A stretch of 64,000 nt of DNA, from contig ML977005.1 in assembly GCA_010015675.1 (NCBI GenBank), forward strand, positions 124,001 to 188,000, written 5' to 3'. The stretch comes from Byssothecium circinans. Its lineage: Eukaryota; Ascomycota; Dothideomycetes; Pleosporales; Massarinaceae. Made by a program: the position numbers and the translations under genes. Under the pieces are notes generated by a model. The model was not told where the DNA came from. It did not search any database and saw only the letters and a list, made by a program, of their open reading frames with translations. Below, in pieces: positions 23,174-35,786 of this stretch (position 1 is its first letter; each line of letters starts with the position of its first letter).

Positions 23174-24232
23174 TCACTTCCGAGCCTCCTCCAAACAAGC
23201 TCTCAAGAAACTAGCAAAGAACTGCCCATGCCTCAACTGCTCTTCCTTGCACCAGTGCTCCTCAGTCTGATCGTTGCAATGCGTATGGAAATTACATGTA
23301 CGATAAAATAAAATACTGAATAGCGTATTTAGTTCTTGGCACAGAGATTTAACACAAACAATCTCTGCCAGGAAACGTCTCGGGAACTTCCTTACTTGCT
23401 CTATATCACCTGGATTGGGACACCAGTGAAGCCCATAGCGCCGGTGTATGAACACTTGAAACAATGCTTTGTCGGTAGTTTGCTCGTACATTTTGTCAAT
23501 GTCGAGAGATTCGTCTAGCTGGCCACTGCGCTCTCTATTGAAGGCTTCCAATTCCATTAAAATGGTCATGATGTCGTTGCAAAATTCTGGCGTGTCGTAT
23601 TTGTCTCCGAAGGTCCAGAGGTCGAGGAATAGATCCATGTACGGGATTCTCTCGGTCATCAAGAATTCTGATAGCGTGTTAGCTGAACACTTGCGAAGTC
23701 AATGGCCGCCTTGTGAAGGTGATAAAGTTTTGACTTTACCTTTACTTTCATCTTCAACCCAAGACGCATATGACGCACGCACGCGATTTGCGTGCCATCT
23801 CTTTGTTGCATCCTGCAGATAGTGAGCCTGACGCAGGCGACCATAAAGAACAATGACGGACATACAGTGTGCATAGAGTCCCGCTCAACGTGTTCCCTCG
23901 AAGCCTGCGCATACAGCCAATGCATATACACCCTAAGCTCCCTTTCAGACACATCGGGTAGATGTATGCACTTTTCCTCGCTCTCGACAAATCTTCCCTC
24001 AAATGCCGCACGAAAGTATCCCGAGTGATGGCAGATCAATTCTTGGTGTACCATGAAAACTTGTGGCGCATCTTGGTCTCCGATCGTAATCTTCACGAGA
24101 TCTTGGCCCATGGACCTATCTTTAGCGTAAGTATTGATCGGCTAGACGTTGTTTTGAAGCGGAACCTTACAGAAACGTGGGCCTCCTTCGTTTCTTCCCT
24201 GCGGCGGCATTTGGAGCGTCTTGGACAGACAT
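23174..24232 (-). CDS. BTB/POZ domain protein
   Basis: Exons 24232-24171, 24115-23866, 23812-23740 and 23667-23174 give 292 aa with all phases matching. After a basic N-terminus (GKKRRRPTF) comes the BTB fold: LVKITIGDQDAPQVFMVHQE, ICHHSGYFRAAFEGRFVE and ERELRVYMHWLYAQ. The linker ASYASWVEDESKEFLMTERI leads to the fungal-typical second half IPYMDLFLDLWTFGDKYDTP. BTB domains mediate dimerisation and, in animals and yeasts, link substrates to Cullin-3. In ascomycetes this kind of stand-alone BTB protein is strongly expanded and mostly uncharacterised. The first exon is inferred from an ATG, a GTAAGG donor and an in-phase join to LSMGQDLV. If it is wrong, the ATG at 24111 still gives a full BTB core. 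Confidence 0.85.
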
Positions 24233-24932
24233 TGCGATAATGTGATAGTCGCGAAGAAGCAGCGTATATCTGTAGTGTTGTGATCACATAAGTGAAGTCG
24301 TGAGAGATGTGGTGGAAGAAGAATGCAGGCGATACGGTTGACGTCCGATCAACGACGCGAGAAATAGGAGCCTTACTATAACTGGTATAGTTCGTCGCGA
24401 CGCGTCCGCACGTGGGGTCCTGTTTTATACTCACGCGCACGGGTAGTTTTAGAATTACGTTTTTTTACCACTCGCGCTCTAGTTTAATGCATGCTATTAA
24501 TTAAATTGTTGTGTGGGTCTTATTAGTTCGCTAGGGATGCAATTTCTATGTAATTCTAATTTTAGCCGTATCTACTACGCTCCGCGAGTATATTGCAGTG
24601 TCCGTCCCGTTAAAAGAGGCATGAACACATCGAGATATTCCAACAGTCATAAACAAAATGATATAAAATGCACGCACACGCCGTTCATATCACCGAAAGT
24701 AGCCACTTGAATAATACTCAACTTTGCTATTTAGATGCCCAACCATACCGTACACGAGACCGTAACGATTAGTCTTTCTTGGTATACAAAATGGCCCATA
24801 TAAATCCCAATTCGCAAACGCCGTAGCGCTAAATGCAAGCCTAAAAATGACCCTTGCAATCCATCCCACGCCTCAAGAACGCCACTTCACTACCTCGTTA
24901 AAAAATTCCCTTTCAAATTTTTATCTCTACCC
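24233..24932. other. intergenic, partly AT-rich
   Basis: About 700 bp between the BTB gene start and the CTR9 stop. The section ~24450-24560 is AT-rich with short runs (GTTTTTTT, TTAATTAAATT). No gene is seen. Confidence 0.5.
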
Positions 24933-27900
24933 CTACTCATCCTCCTCCTCCATAGCCACATCGCCACTACCCTGCGGCGCAGCGACCCCGTCATCTTCGT
25001 CTTCATCCTCACTGATAACCCTCGCAGTCTTCCTCCCGGGCTTCGGCGCCGCGACACCAGCACCTCCATCTTCTTCATCCTCGCTAGCCGCCCGGCTCAA
25101 CCCAGCAGCAGTCTCACCATCCGCACCAGCAGCTACATCAGCATCGCCCTCACTGTCACTGTCCACGAATTCAGCAGACTTGAACTTGCCCGCGGGCTCG
25201 CTCTTGCGAGCCAATTTCCTCTTCTTAGACTTGGGTCGCTCTTCATCCGAAAGGCCGTCAGTGCCAGATACACTCCTAGTCTTACGTCGTCGAGGTCGAG
25301 CGTCAGAATCTGAGCCCACACCATCGGTGTCAGTGTCGCCAGCATCGCTCTTCTTCTTGCGCTTGCCGCCACCCTTGCCGCGATTCGCTCGTCGCTCGGC
25401 TTTGCGGACCTCGCTGTCGTCGATGAGTTCCTGGCGTCTACGTTCCTCGTCGGCACGTTTGTCCATGTAGTGGCGATCTTGCTCTTCAAGTTTTTGACGC
25501 TCTTCGAGGATCTTGCGTCTGCGCTCTGCGGCAGCTTCCTCCGCTTGACGCTTGGCATCCTCACGCTTCTGCAGCTCAGCGTCGCGGAGTCTTCGCGCCT
25601 TTTCGAGCTTCTCTGCGTTCTCTTTCTCATACGCTTCTTGAGCTTGGAAGGCACGCTGCAGCTGGTTGACCATGGTGTTTTTGCCCATGTTGGCACGCGA
25701 AATGAGGTCGGGTTTAGGGAACGGCGGACTCGGTGAATTGGCAACTTCAGTGAGAGTTTGAATGGCTTGCTGCAGACCTTCTTGCGCCTCTTGGACGTCT
25801 TCGACGGTCTTCTGGGGTTCTTTCAGGTTCCTGATCAGTTCTGCGATCTGGAATTGGACAAAAGCGACGTTGAATTGGAGGTGGCTTTGCGTAGGTGCAA
25901 TATCGAGCGCTTGCTGTGAGTATTCCAATGCGGTCTTCATGTATGCGAGATTGAATTCTTGTTTTCCGCGTTGTAGCCATATCCGTCCTAAACACGCCAG
26001 GATGTTGACATCTTTTGCCCGGTCTTTGGCTAGTGCCAACTCGTACTGAAATGCATTAGTAATGGGAGGCCAGCACAGAGAGGTAGACTTACATTTTCAA
26101 TTGCTCGAGCGTATTGCTTGAGCTCGGCATACGTATGACCTAAGTTGACGTACACATTATAGTCTTTGATCGTATCTCGCACTTTGGTCAGAATCTGAAG
26201 AGCGGTCGAGTAATCTTTCTTATCCTCTGCAAGAGCAATGGCAATGCCTTGGGCAGCGTAAGCACTCTTTGGATCCAGCTGGAGAACCTTGGCAAAGAAC
26301 TCGACAGCCCGCTCGTACGTCTTCCGGCGTTTCTCTTTGTCCTGATCGCTGCGCATCTCCCGCGCCACGGTAAGATGGGTGTTGCCCATACCGGTAAGGG
26401 AGTACACGTCATGTTTGTCGAACTTTAGCAGGGTGTGCTTGTAGTGCCGTTGCTCTTGGTCCTCAAGGACACCAGGCTGCCGCTTCCCCTTTGATTTGTT
26501 CTGGAACCATCCCCAAAGTGCCCGTACCTCAAGATTGTCTTCGTTCTGGCTAAAGAGGTCTTTGATCGCTTTTGGTCCTTCATCGCCTGGGCTGTGTCGG
26601 AGCGCAATGTACGTCAGTCGAATTTTTGCATCAATGTAGTCGGGATGTCGCTTGAGTAGACCTTGGAACACACTCTTCGCCTCCTCAGTCATGTTTTCAA
26701 CCTCATAGGTTCGGCCGAGATTGTAGCTGATCGAAGTGACCAGAGCATCGGTATCAATAGTCTCGTCCTTGGCTGCGGCTTTGACACAGGCGTTAAGCGC
26801 AGTTTGGAACAGCTCTCGTGCTCGTGGGTAGCGCTCAGCTTGATAGTGGAAGCAGCCCATGTTGTTCAGGAGCTGTGGTGGCAACAGTTCGCGAAGTGCG
26901 GTCTGGCGCTCCGCCTCATCCTCGATATTTTCCGGATAGTCCTCTTCGGGGATGCCACCAAGTTCCATCTGCTCCACATCTTCCAGGCACTTCAGGCTCT
27001 TGTCCGGGTGGTCGGCTTCATACAACCTCGCCAGATTTAACAAAACTGATGGATCCGGAACAAGCCTCTTCTTGGGATCTTTCCAAGCCTTCTGCACATC
27101 CTCCAGGTACTTGAGCGCCTTCTTCAGCTCTGCGGATTTGTCTTCGGTTGACTTCGCAGCTTGCGCGTTGAAGACATCTTCAGCATACAATGTGCCTAGC
27201 AATGTCTGCGCTTCTGCGGCAGGCTGCTGCTGCACGATCTTTTCGAGCCTGAATTTGGCGCCATCATAGTCCTGCATGATCACTCGCATCTGCGCAGATC
27301 CAAACTTTGCAGGGATATAACCACGCTCGTCGCCACCACGGGCTTGATCGGATTTGGAGTAAGAATCCATCGCTTTCGATATGTTGTCGAGTTGGTGTTC
27401 TTTCCGGGCAAGTTGATACCAGCCGTCGCCAGCAATGGCGTTCACGTCGGTCAGCTCGATAGCACGCCGTGCGAGAGTTTCAACCTTCTCAAAGTCCTTG
27501 CGCATATTGTAGTAATTTCCGAGCGCGGCACATGTGAGGGGATACATGTTGTCCAGCTTCACCGAGGGGACAATGTATTCGGTCAATGCTTTCTTGTTCA
27601 ACTGTGCAAATTGTGGATCCTTGGCGGGAAGCTGAGCAGCGCGGTGCAGCGTATAAAGACCAAGAAGCACCAAGGCAATTTTCGACTTGGGATTCAGGTC
27701 GAGGGACCGCTGCCACGCGCTCGCGGCGTCGTCTTTGTAGCCCAACTGCCAATAGCAGCAACCAATCCCGATGCGCGGGTCTGGATCGATGAGCCCGGGA
27801 GAGCTCTCAAGCACGCTTTGGTACCCCTTGAGTGCATCGGCGTACTTGTTCAATGAATAACTGCACCTCGCCTTCCCCATCCTGGCCATGAGGTTCTTGT

Positions 27901-28531
27901 TGTTCGAGTTGCGCAGGGCATCGTCGAAGCATTTCATCGCCTGCTTCAATGTATCCATGCGTTCATTGAGGATAGCGGCAGACGTGCCGATGGTGAGGGA
28001 GGCACGCAGGAGGTAGGTGACGCCGCGCGCAAGGTACAACGGCGGGTACGAGGGGCTGATGCGCGACGCTTCGTTGAGGCATTGGGTCGCATTTTGTATA
28101 TAGTAGTCCTTGGTTCGAATCGAGGGATCACTGTCCTTACTCATACGTGGGCTCTCGCGAATCTTGAGCAGGTACAGCCAACACAGGCCGTTGAGGATGC
28201 TGAGCCTGTCCTCGGCGCGTCCACGCTGCCACACGGCACTGGCCTTGGAGAGGACCTCTATGCCTACATCCAGCTTCTTATGCTTCGCGTATGCGATTGC
28301 GACTGTGACCCACGTACTCTTGGTACTCTTTTCGTTCTCTAGCAGGGTGCAGAGTTCGGTTGGGTCGTCCTGGATGTCTTCGTCGAGCGCAATCTCAACA
28401 TCGATGGTGTCGCCATCCTCAGTTACGGCGACTGAGATGGATTCGGGCACCTTTGAAAACCGCTCGGGGGGGAACGATGAGCCGTGGCCGTTCACGCCAT
28501 TCGCGCCATTCGTGTGGCTGTAGGTCGCCAT
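24933..28531 (-). CDS. CTR9: CTR9, Paf1 complex TPR subunit
   Basis: Exons 28531-26093 and 26045-24933 give 1183 aa, split by one 47-nt intron after YARAIEN. CTR9 is the TPR scaffold of the Paf1 complex, which travels with RNA polymerase II and promotes histone H2B ubiquitylation and H3K4 methylation. About 17 TPR-like repeats cover residues ~130-950, for example PPLYLARGVTYLLRASLTIG, DPRIGIGCCYWQLGYKDDAA and NMGCFHYQAERYPRARELFQ. A coiled, Arg/Glu-rich segment follows (AYEKENAEKLEKARRLRDAE). The last ~200 residues are acidic and Ser-rich with basic clusters, as in other CTR9 proteins. It is divergent from SEC8 over ~525 bp. Confidence 0.96.
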
Positions 28532-29055
28532 GGGGAGGTTGCGCGAAGGAACAGGAGGGGCGAGAGTTGGTCGACGAGGTGTGTGGGCGCGTCGTGCGGC
28601 TATCGGATCATCTCCAGCGTGGCGGAGGGCGAGGGCGCGAAATAAATCGCGGGTGTGGATGGGCTACAAAGAATGAATGGGTGAGGGAGAGCTCAAGTCA
28701 AGGCGGAAAAATGTCGGGCCGGGTAATGGTCGGAGCGCGGTACGCGGAGGTGCGGTACGTGGAACGGCATGCCTCACTTGAACGAATGTATACCACAATA
28801 CTAGGCCAGCGCGCACAGTAAAAGAACTTCTAGAAAGAGTTGAGAAAATCGTGTCTTACGGCTGGCTATACCTCCACGCCTCCCCCATCCTTTACCCTTT
28901 CAGCCATCGATCCCCGCAACAGTGAGGGTGCTACCCACGTTACGGCTCCGACCAAGCACGCACATCCCCAAGAGATGACGCGCAACCCTCCCGATTGTGT
29001 ACGATGAGCCTGGAAGACCTTCCAACAGCACCAACACTACTTCACGACCTCTAAA
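28532..29055. promoter_or_regulatory. divergent CTR9/SEC8 intergenic region
   Basis: The 524 bp between the two start codons must contain both promoters. No TATA-like box or clear transcription-factor site stands out. The CTR9-proximal half is GC-rich and the SEC8-proximal half has pyrimidine-rich tracts of the kind common in fungal leaders. Confidence 0.5.
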
Positions 29056-32000
29056 ATGTCACGAAGACCGAATGGAGGCGGGTACACGAATGGCTACGGT
29101 GATCGCGAAGGGGGATACGGAGGTTTTGGCGCAGTAGACGACGACTACGCACGACGGCCGAGCGCCGAAAGAAGACGTCCACCACGAGCAGGCGGTTATG
29201 GAGCCTTCGCAGAGCGCGACGAAGCTCCCGCGGTGCAGCGACCCACGAGTATTGAGCGTTCGCCAGCAAGGAGAAGGAGCGGGGAGCGGCGGCGGGGAGA
29301 CAGTTTTGGTGGTGGACGCTTCGGCGCCGGCTCGGGAGGGCAGAGAATGGAGGAGATCTTGCAGACCATACAACAGAACTTCGATTTCATGACGAATGAG
29401 AAATGCGTGCCCATTGAGGTGGCTTTGAAATTGATGGATTCGAGCTCGCTGGGGCTGGCAAACCAATATGAGATGTTCCAGGAGACACATCAGAATCTAC
29501 AGCGTGCTCTAAAGACCATTGTGAACGGCAGGTCCCCCATAGGCAAGACTTGATGCTGGCTGACGTTGGAACAGAGCACCACCAGGGGTTCAACAGTTCC
29601 ATTGGTACCTTCCACAAGATCCAATCCAGTCTACAGCAGTCACAGCACCGTGTGCGGACACTCAAGGATTCTCTAACCCAGGCCAAGTCCCACCTCTCCA
29701 CGACCAAACCTGAACTGAAGGAGTTTGCAACGTCGTCCCAGAACTACGATGAAATGATATCGATGCTAAACACAATCGAGCAATTACAGCTTGTACCGGA
29801 TAAGCTCGAGGCTCGCATCTCCGAAAAGCGTTTTTTGACAGCCGTCGACATTCTTCAAGACGCGTTGAGGATGATACGCAAGTCCGAGATGGAGAACATT
29901 GGCGCATTGAGTGATCTGCGAATATACCTCAGCAACCAGGAGCACTCCCTCACTGACATTTTGATGGAAGAGCTGCACAACCACCTGTATTTGAAGTCAC
30001 CGTACTGTGAGGATAGGTGGAAGCAGTATGCACAAAACCAGTCCAAGGGAGATATGTCCGAGCGTGCACGAACCGACGTCAGAGGAAGGATATTGCACCA
30101 TTTTCTCGACAGTCTCGACACATCAGAGCCGGTTCGTTGATCATTTTTCCCATACGCAATAGTCACTGATCTGTTAGATGACCGATGACTCTCCGCGCAA
30201 CCCAGAGGCGGATACCTTCCAGTACATCCAATTGATAGTGGAGTCGCTTAACAAGATGAACCGCCTTGACATAGCTGTAGATACAATTGAGCAGCGATTA
30301 CCAGTCGAATTGTTCAAGGTTGTCGACAAGTCGAACAACGAAGTCGCGCAGCGACATCCCAGCATACTGCGGGCCTTTTCTGCGAAGAAAGACAGAAAGT
30401 CTATAGTTGGGGCAGCCAGCGATGACTTGCGGAAGAATCTTCTCAACGACCTATTATGGACGTTGTATGCTCGTTTCGAAGCAATTGCTGAGAGTCATAG
30501 AGTCGTGCACGATGTTGTAGCTGGTATTGTTAAGAGGGAAGGCGGTCGAGGTTCGTCGAGCGCAGCACTCATGCGCGGGTTTAAAGAATTGTGGAAGCTC
30601 TACCAGAGTGAGGTATGTATTGTATTGCGCCCCGTAACACCCCTATGCCTTACTAAATCACCATAGATGCGTTCACTGCTTCACGACTACCTCGCGACCG
30701 ACGGCAACCTCGCATACAGAGGTGGCCAAGGTCAGAAAGCCAACAGCAGTGTTTTCTCTCGCCAACCACGCGATAAGAACACGCGAATGTTCAAGCTCTC
30801 CGACATGGATACAAAATCACCAGAGCTCACCGAGGAGCGGGAAAAGCTCGAATACATCCTCAGATCGTCAGTGCCTGGTCTCGTCTCAGATTCAAAGAGA
30901 CCAGAAGACGAGATATCTATCAATACGAGTGCAAGTCTTGACGGTAGTGCGACCGGACACAAGCTGCTTGTAGAGCCGAGTGTCTTTAACATGGGCATTT
31001 TGCTCCCGCCGTCGCTCGACTTTTTGAACCGACTAAAGGAAGTTGTACCGCCGAGCTCAGACATCGTCATGAGCACACTAACGTCTTTCCTCGACGACTT
31101 CCTTGTCAACGTGTTCCATCCGCAACTCGAAGAGACGCTCATCGAGCTATGCTCGCAGATTTTTATTGACTCAGATGCCTTCTCAGAAGATCCTAACTGG
31201 GCTCAACATTCGAAGAAACCGATCTTCAAGGGTGCGGCGAAATTCTTTGGTCTCATCACTGCCTTCTGCAAGATGCTGGACAACCTACCACACGACCAGG
31301 CTTTCTCCCAGCTCATCATCACACAAATGAGCACCTACGCAAAGAAGTGTGCAGGCTCGTACAAGCAGCTTGTACAACGGCCCCAACCGAAGGAACTCAC
31401 CGGGCGCCGAGAGAAGGTGCCTGCTGCGTATGCTGAACTAGGAAATCCTATCGGTGATACGATTTCACAGCTATTCCAAGCCGAGCCCGACAAAGTTTCA
31501 GATCTTGTTGAACAAGAAATGTCGTTGTTACTAGCTGAGATTGAGAAAGATCCACCGGACCAGCAGGATATGATACAAGACAAGAAGAGCCTTCAAAGCT
31601 TGTGCTTGCTATATACGAGTATGAAGTGGCTAGCAACCAAGGTCTCCCAGCTCCGCTACATCAGCGACCGAGCCACCGATTCTACACGGATAGAAAAGGG
31701 GAGTCAAAGACATACTCGGCGATGGACACTTCTCACCAGCGCCGAGCCCCGCGCAGAAGGCATCGCAGTCTACCTCCCCTTGAACACAGACACCGCAGCG
31801 TAAGTCCCAGCCCATCCCATTCCCCACTCCCTATAAACCCATCACTAACACAAAATCTCAGCGACTTCGATGCAGTAATCCAATCCTACCAATCGCTCTC
31901 CTCCCTCACCCACCGCACCCTCCACCTAACCCTGCGCTTCACCCTCCTAGCCACCCTCTCCACAACCATCAAACCAACCTACGTCCTCGAAAACCCCCTC

Positions 32001-32492
32001 ACGGACCCAGACCCCACAATCCAATCCCTAACCACCTTCCTCACCGCCTACGACACCCACGTCTCCACCTACCTCCCTCCCTCCCAATACCTCCTCATAA
32101 CCTCGGGCGTCTCGCGCCTCGTAGACGCATACCTCCTACACCTCTGCTCGTCCACCATCACGGCCATGAACGCCAACGGCTGCGCACTCATGCAGCTCAA
32201 TATCCTCGTCCTGCAGCAAAACCTACTCAACGTGGAGGCGGAAGCGAGTCTGCAGTGGAGCGCCATGTTCTTCGACCTCTTCACCGCGGGGCCCGAGGCG
32301 ATTGTCAAGCGTGCGAAGGAGCATGGCAAGGGGTATGGGGTTCCCGGGCAGAGGTTTGGTGAGGAGCATGTCAAGGGCTTGTTGGAGCTGTGGTATGGGG
32401 AGAAGTTGAGGGATGAGAGGAGGGAGGTTGGTGTGCAGGCTAAGAGGAGTATGGATGGGCAGTTGTTGGAGATTAGTGAGTTTATGTATTAG
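29056..32492 (+). CDS. SEC8: SEC8, exocyst complex subunit
   Basis: Exons 29056-29527, 29575-30131, 30178-30612, 30667-31799 and 31862-32492 give 1075 aa, all in phase. The exocyst tethers secretory vesicles at growth sites, here presumably the hyphal tip. An Arg/Gly-rich disordered N-terminus of ~95 residues precedes the conserved Sec8 domain (MEEILQTIQQNFDFMTNEKC, LANQYEMFQETHQNLQRAL). The helical body contains EARISEKRFLTAVDILQDAL and LCLLYTSMKWLATKVSQLRY. The first intron (29528-29574) only keeps the conserved KTIVNEHHQGFNSSIGTFHK if it uses a GC donor (GCAGGT); the GT three bases further on gives no in-phase join. The other introns are ordinary GT-AG. Confidence 0.93.
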
Positions 32493-32811
32493 TTGGGGTG
32501 GGTGGGGATATGGGGGTTGGGGGAGTGGACTTGTTGTTTCGTGCGTGTGGTGTGGTGTAGTGTACCGGTGGTAGAGCGATTTGTAATATATTTGCTGCTA
32601 GTATGTCGTTTCTTGTTTCAGCGGTGGAGTGGGTGCTTGACGTGAGGGGGAAAGCCGAGTAGATAGTAGCTCTTTGTCAATGAATTAGGTGTACAGCATA
32701 AGCTTTCATATAGTTGACGGGAACAGTAGACCTATCTCCTTCCCCTTCTCATCGTCCCATTCCACTCCACCCCTTCACACATAAAGGCCACTTAGGCATT
32801 TCAATACTCAA
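32493..32811. other. shared 3' region of SEC8 and the acid phosphatase
   Basis: The two genes converge here over ~320 bp. It should hold both 3'UTRs and poly(A) sites. No other feature is seen. Confidence 0.5.
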
Positions 32812-34311
32812 TCAAGCCTTCACAGCCCCCTCCCCCTCCCCCCTACTCACCACGCCCCTCTTCCTCACAACCGTAACCCCACCCAGCAGCACCGCCGCCG
32901 CCAACCCGCCCACCACCACAGCCAAAGTGACAAAAGCCCCAATAACCCCACCAACAGCCGGACTCACCCCAGCCTCTCCACCGCATCCACTACCCTGCCC
33001 GCCTCTACTCCCCGTGCCCGCCGCACCGTTGAACCGCGCACACGCCCCCATCTCGTTCCCGCACTTCGAACACCACTGCGCCGACGTCCCGACCGCGAAC
33101 CTGCCCATCTCGGCGGAGAAAACAGGCCACGAGACCGCATTCCCCGACGCGCCGAAGAGCGGAAACACAGCCAAACCACTAGAATCCGACGCCGTGCCAT
33201 TATGGAAGAGAAACCTAACCTTAAGATCCCGATCCGCAGGCCATCTACCCCCCTCCACATCCTCCGTGGTAAACAGCTCGAAAGCCAGGGAGCTCGCATA
33301 ATCAGGCAGGCCCTTGAAGTCAGTGTCCGCTTTATCCAGCCCCAGCCCCGCGAGGCCGAAGAAGGAGAGAAATGTGGCGTAAGCGCCGAACTGGATGGCG
33401 AGTTTATTCGAATCTGCTGGAGGGGATTTGCGGCCGCTGGCGATGGTGCTGGTCATGTATTTTAGGATGTCGCCTGCGAGCTGCATGCCGGCGATGGCGC
33501 GCATGTTATCCGAGGCGTTGTACGCGAGGCCCCATTCGTGCGCGTCGGCGAGGGTGCGGAGGTGCAGGAGCGTGGCGTTTGTGAGGATGGGGGAGGAGTT
33601 TCGGATGGAGGAGTTGTGGATTTCGGCGACGTTGATGAGGTCGTAGATGATGTAGGCGTTTTTGTAGGTGATGTCTTGGGCGTCGAGGGTGCTGTTTACT
33701 ACTGGGACTAGCGAGTTGTAGAAGGATGTTGTGGTGTTGAGGAGGTGGGTGTATTCTTTGGATGCGAAGTAGGCGTTTGAGCTTATCTTTGCGTTGGCGC
33801 AGGTTGAGGCGTCTTGGAGCCAGCTGGCGTCTTCGCTGCCGGCATTGGTTTGGATCGTGTTGACGGGAATCAATTGGTAGCCGTCCATGGGTGCTTGGAC
33901 GGTGTTGCCGTTGGCGAGGGTTTGGATGGTTGGCACGGGTGGGTAGAGGCCTTGGAGGAAGCCCGTGGCGGAGTTTTGGAGCACATTGTCGACTGGGGCG
34001 GTGACGGAGAGTTGGGTTAGTTTGACGATGTCTTCGCTGATGCCGCGGATCTTGGAGGGGCCGGTTAGGTAGCGTGAACGGTAGTACTGGCCAGATGTGT
34101 ACACTTGCTCGTATCCAAGGGCAGTGAGGTTGGCTGGTGTTAATTATTGGATGCCTCGTATATATGTGGCATGTTGAAACTTACTCGGCGCCAGTGATTT
34201 TGGAGTACGGTCACCATGGCGATGGAAGATGTAGGCTCCAAGAACAGTCTCGGCTGCGTAGGCCGAGGCCAGGGCGGAAAGAAGGGACAGAGCCACAGAA
34301 AACTGCATCAT
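32812..34311 (-). CDS. histidine acid phosphatase, membrane-anchored
   Basis: Exons 34311-34185 and 34133-32812 give 482 aa. A signal peptide (MMQFSVALSLLSALASAYAA) is followed directly by the catalytic motif RHGDRTP at residues 31-37, whose first His becomes the phospho-histidine. The intron (GTAAGT, ACCAG) splits a Thr codon before NLTALGYEQVYTSGQYYRSR. Many N-glycosylation sequons occur (NTT, NST, NSS, NAT, NGT). Near the C-terminus two close CxxC-like cysteines (WCSKCGNEMGAC) precede a Gly/Ser linker and a single membrane span (GAFVTLAVVVGGLAAAVLLG) with a short basic tail, so it is type I at the cell surface or in the secretory path. The HD pair that usually donates the proton was not found where expected (IQFGAYATFLSFFGLAGL), so its activity type is open. 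Confidence 0.88.
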
Positions 34312-34739
34312 GCGTACGTAAGGGGGGAGGAGAGCATAAAGAAAGAAGGTAATAATTAGGGGAGCATCATGATCTTATAGATAATCGGCACCTCATACCA
34401 CACACTAGCAACTACTTATCCACGGAGATAGACGAACCACTTGCCGTGACTATGATAACCCCACATAGGACCATTCGAGCTATCCAATTCAAACCAATAG
34501 CGGAAGCAGATAGCTCTAATAGTGGGGGACCTCGCCGGCAGCTTTCCGTCTTTGCAAGGTTGAGCCGACGTCGGGAGGGGCTGGTCTAGCACTTAACAGT
34601 AAGATGTCTGATGGAGATTAGTTTTCCGCGAGGATTTTGAACCAGTCGCAATTTTTGCTGGCCAGAAGCCGGCCGACAATGAATGGGAATAGTAGGTATT
34701 CAAAAAGTTGTGGTGTAGATGCAGTAGCGTGATAGTGTG
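34312..34739. other. intergenic, promoter side of the acid phosphatase
   Basis: About 430 bp with no gene. It lies upstream of the acid phosphatase and downstream of GPI19. No distinct site is recognised. Confidence 0.5.
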
Positions 34740-35786
34740 TCATTCAGTATCCCCACCATACAGAATTTCGCACACTCCACCAATCGGCACATCCAACACA
34801 GCGTCGGTGCTGATGCTCCAGAAGCTATTCCAGTCAACCTCTTCCGAAGAGTCGAATTGGAAGGCTGATAGAGGATTCGTCTTGCTATCCGTATCCTCGT
34901 GCCTTCTTCTGGCGACAGCAACAGCATCCTTGGGAGCAATCTTCCCACTGCGCCGATCAACCACAGCGACATGCCCTGTCTCATCGACTATATTCTCGCA
35001 ACTGCTCAGTGGCAGGGTGAGAACAGTGGTGTTATAGCTCGCTAGTGCTACATAGATGTATACGACCAAGATAGATAGCCAGCAGGGTACTGCGAGCGCC
35101 CACCACCGGTTGGGATAGTAGTGGATGCCCATCTGATGTAGCATGGGTGCTGGAACATATGCCCAGACAATGTACAGAAGGAAGGCTGCGGAGCTCGTCA
35201 CGTACATGGCAAACCCGTAGTACTCATAGGTTGGGATCTTGGGCGCGGCCCGAGGTACTGTCGGCGCGTGTCGCGCTGATTTTGTTATGCTCGCAAGGTT
35301 TGCAGAAGTCGAACCTGGCGTGCTTGTCCCGTTCCTTGTACTGCCTGGCAAGTCGATATCTGATGAGTCTGGTGTTGTAGGACGTGATGTGTTTGTACTG
35401 AAAGACGGCCTGAGCAGCGACGTCAAAGAGGGCGACGGGGGGAGAGGTGTGGGTGGCCTGTTGTAGAAGGGTGGGAAGAGCGTGTTCGCCGTACGCGGTG
35501 GGAGATGTGTGTGTGATCGCGATGCATAAAGTGGTCGAGCGGTAGCAGGCGCATCGACCGCATCATCTGAATCCGAGTCATCTGAAGGCACCAGAGACGC
35601 GTCGAGGGAATTTTGGTCTTCATCTTCCGAGTTATCTTCCACCGAGGCATGCTCGGAGAGCGATGTGGGGGAATGCGGCCTGGCGGTCGTATGCTGTGGT
35701 CTCAGCGATTCGCGTGTTGGCAAATTCGGCGTTGATTTCGACTGGAAGCCTGAGGGCGCCGTCTTTCCTCTGCTGAAGGGTGCCAT
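34740..35786 (-). CDS. GPI19: PIG-P/GPI19 subunit of the GPI-GlcNAc transferase
   Basis: An intronless frame of 348 aa. The PIG-P domain begins at YEYYGFAMYVTSSAAFLLYI (first membrane span) and continues with WAYVPAPMLHQMGIHYYPNR and the second span WWALAVPCWLSILVVYIYVA. The complex transfers GlcNAc to phosphatidylinositol on the ER membrane, the first step of GPI-anchor synthesis. The first ~190 residues are disordered, rich in Ser, Pro, Thr and acidic runs (SEDEDQNSLDASLVPSDDSD), and much longer than the N-terminus of yeast GPI19. This is common in filamentous fungi. After the domain comes a conserved tail that includes DVPIGGVCEILYG. Confidence 0.9.
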   Translation of the reverse strand: MAPFSRGKTAPSGFQSKSTPNLPTRESLRPQHTTARPHSPTSLSEHASVEDNSEDEDQNSLDASLVPSDDSDSDDAVDAPATARPLYASRSHTHLPPRTANTLFPPFYNRPPTPLPPSPSLTSLLRPSFSTNTSRPTTPDSSDIDLPGSTRNGTSTPGSTSANLASITKSARHAPTVPRAAPKIPTYEYYGFAMYVTSSAAFLLYIVWAYVPAPMLHQMGIHYYPNRWWALAVPCWLSILVVYIYVALASYNTTVLTLPLSSCENIVDETGHVAVVDRRSGKIAPKDAVAVARRRHEDTDSKTNPLSAFQFDSSEEVDWNSFWSISTDAVLDVPIGGVCEILYGGDTE

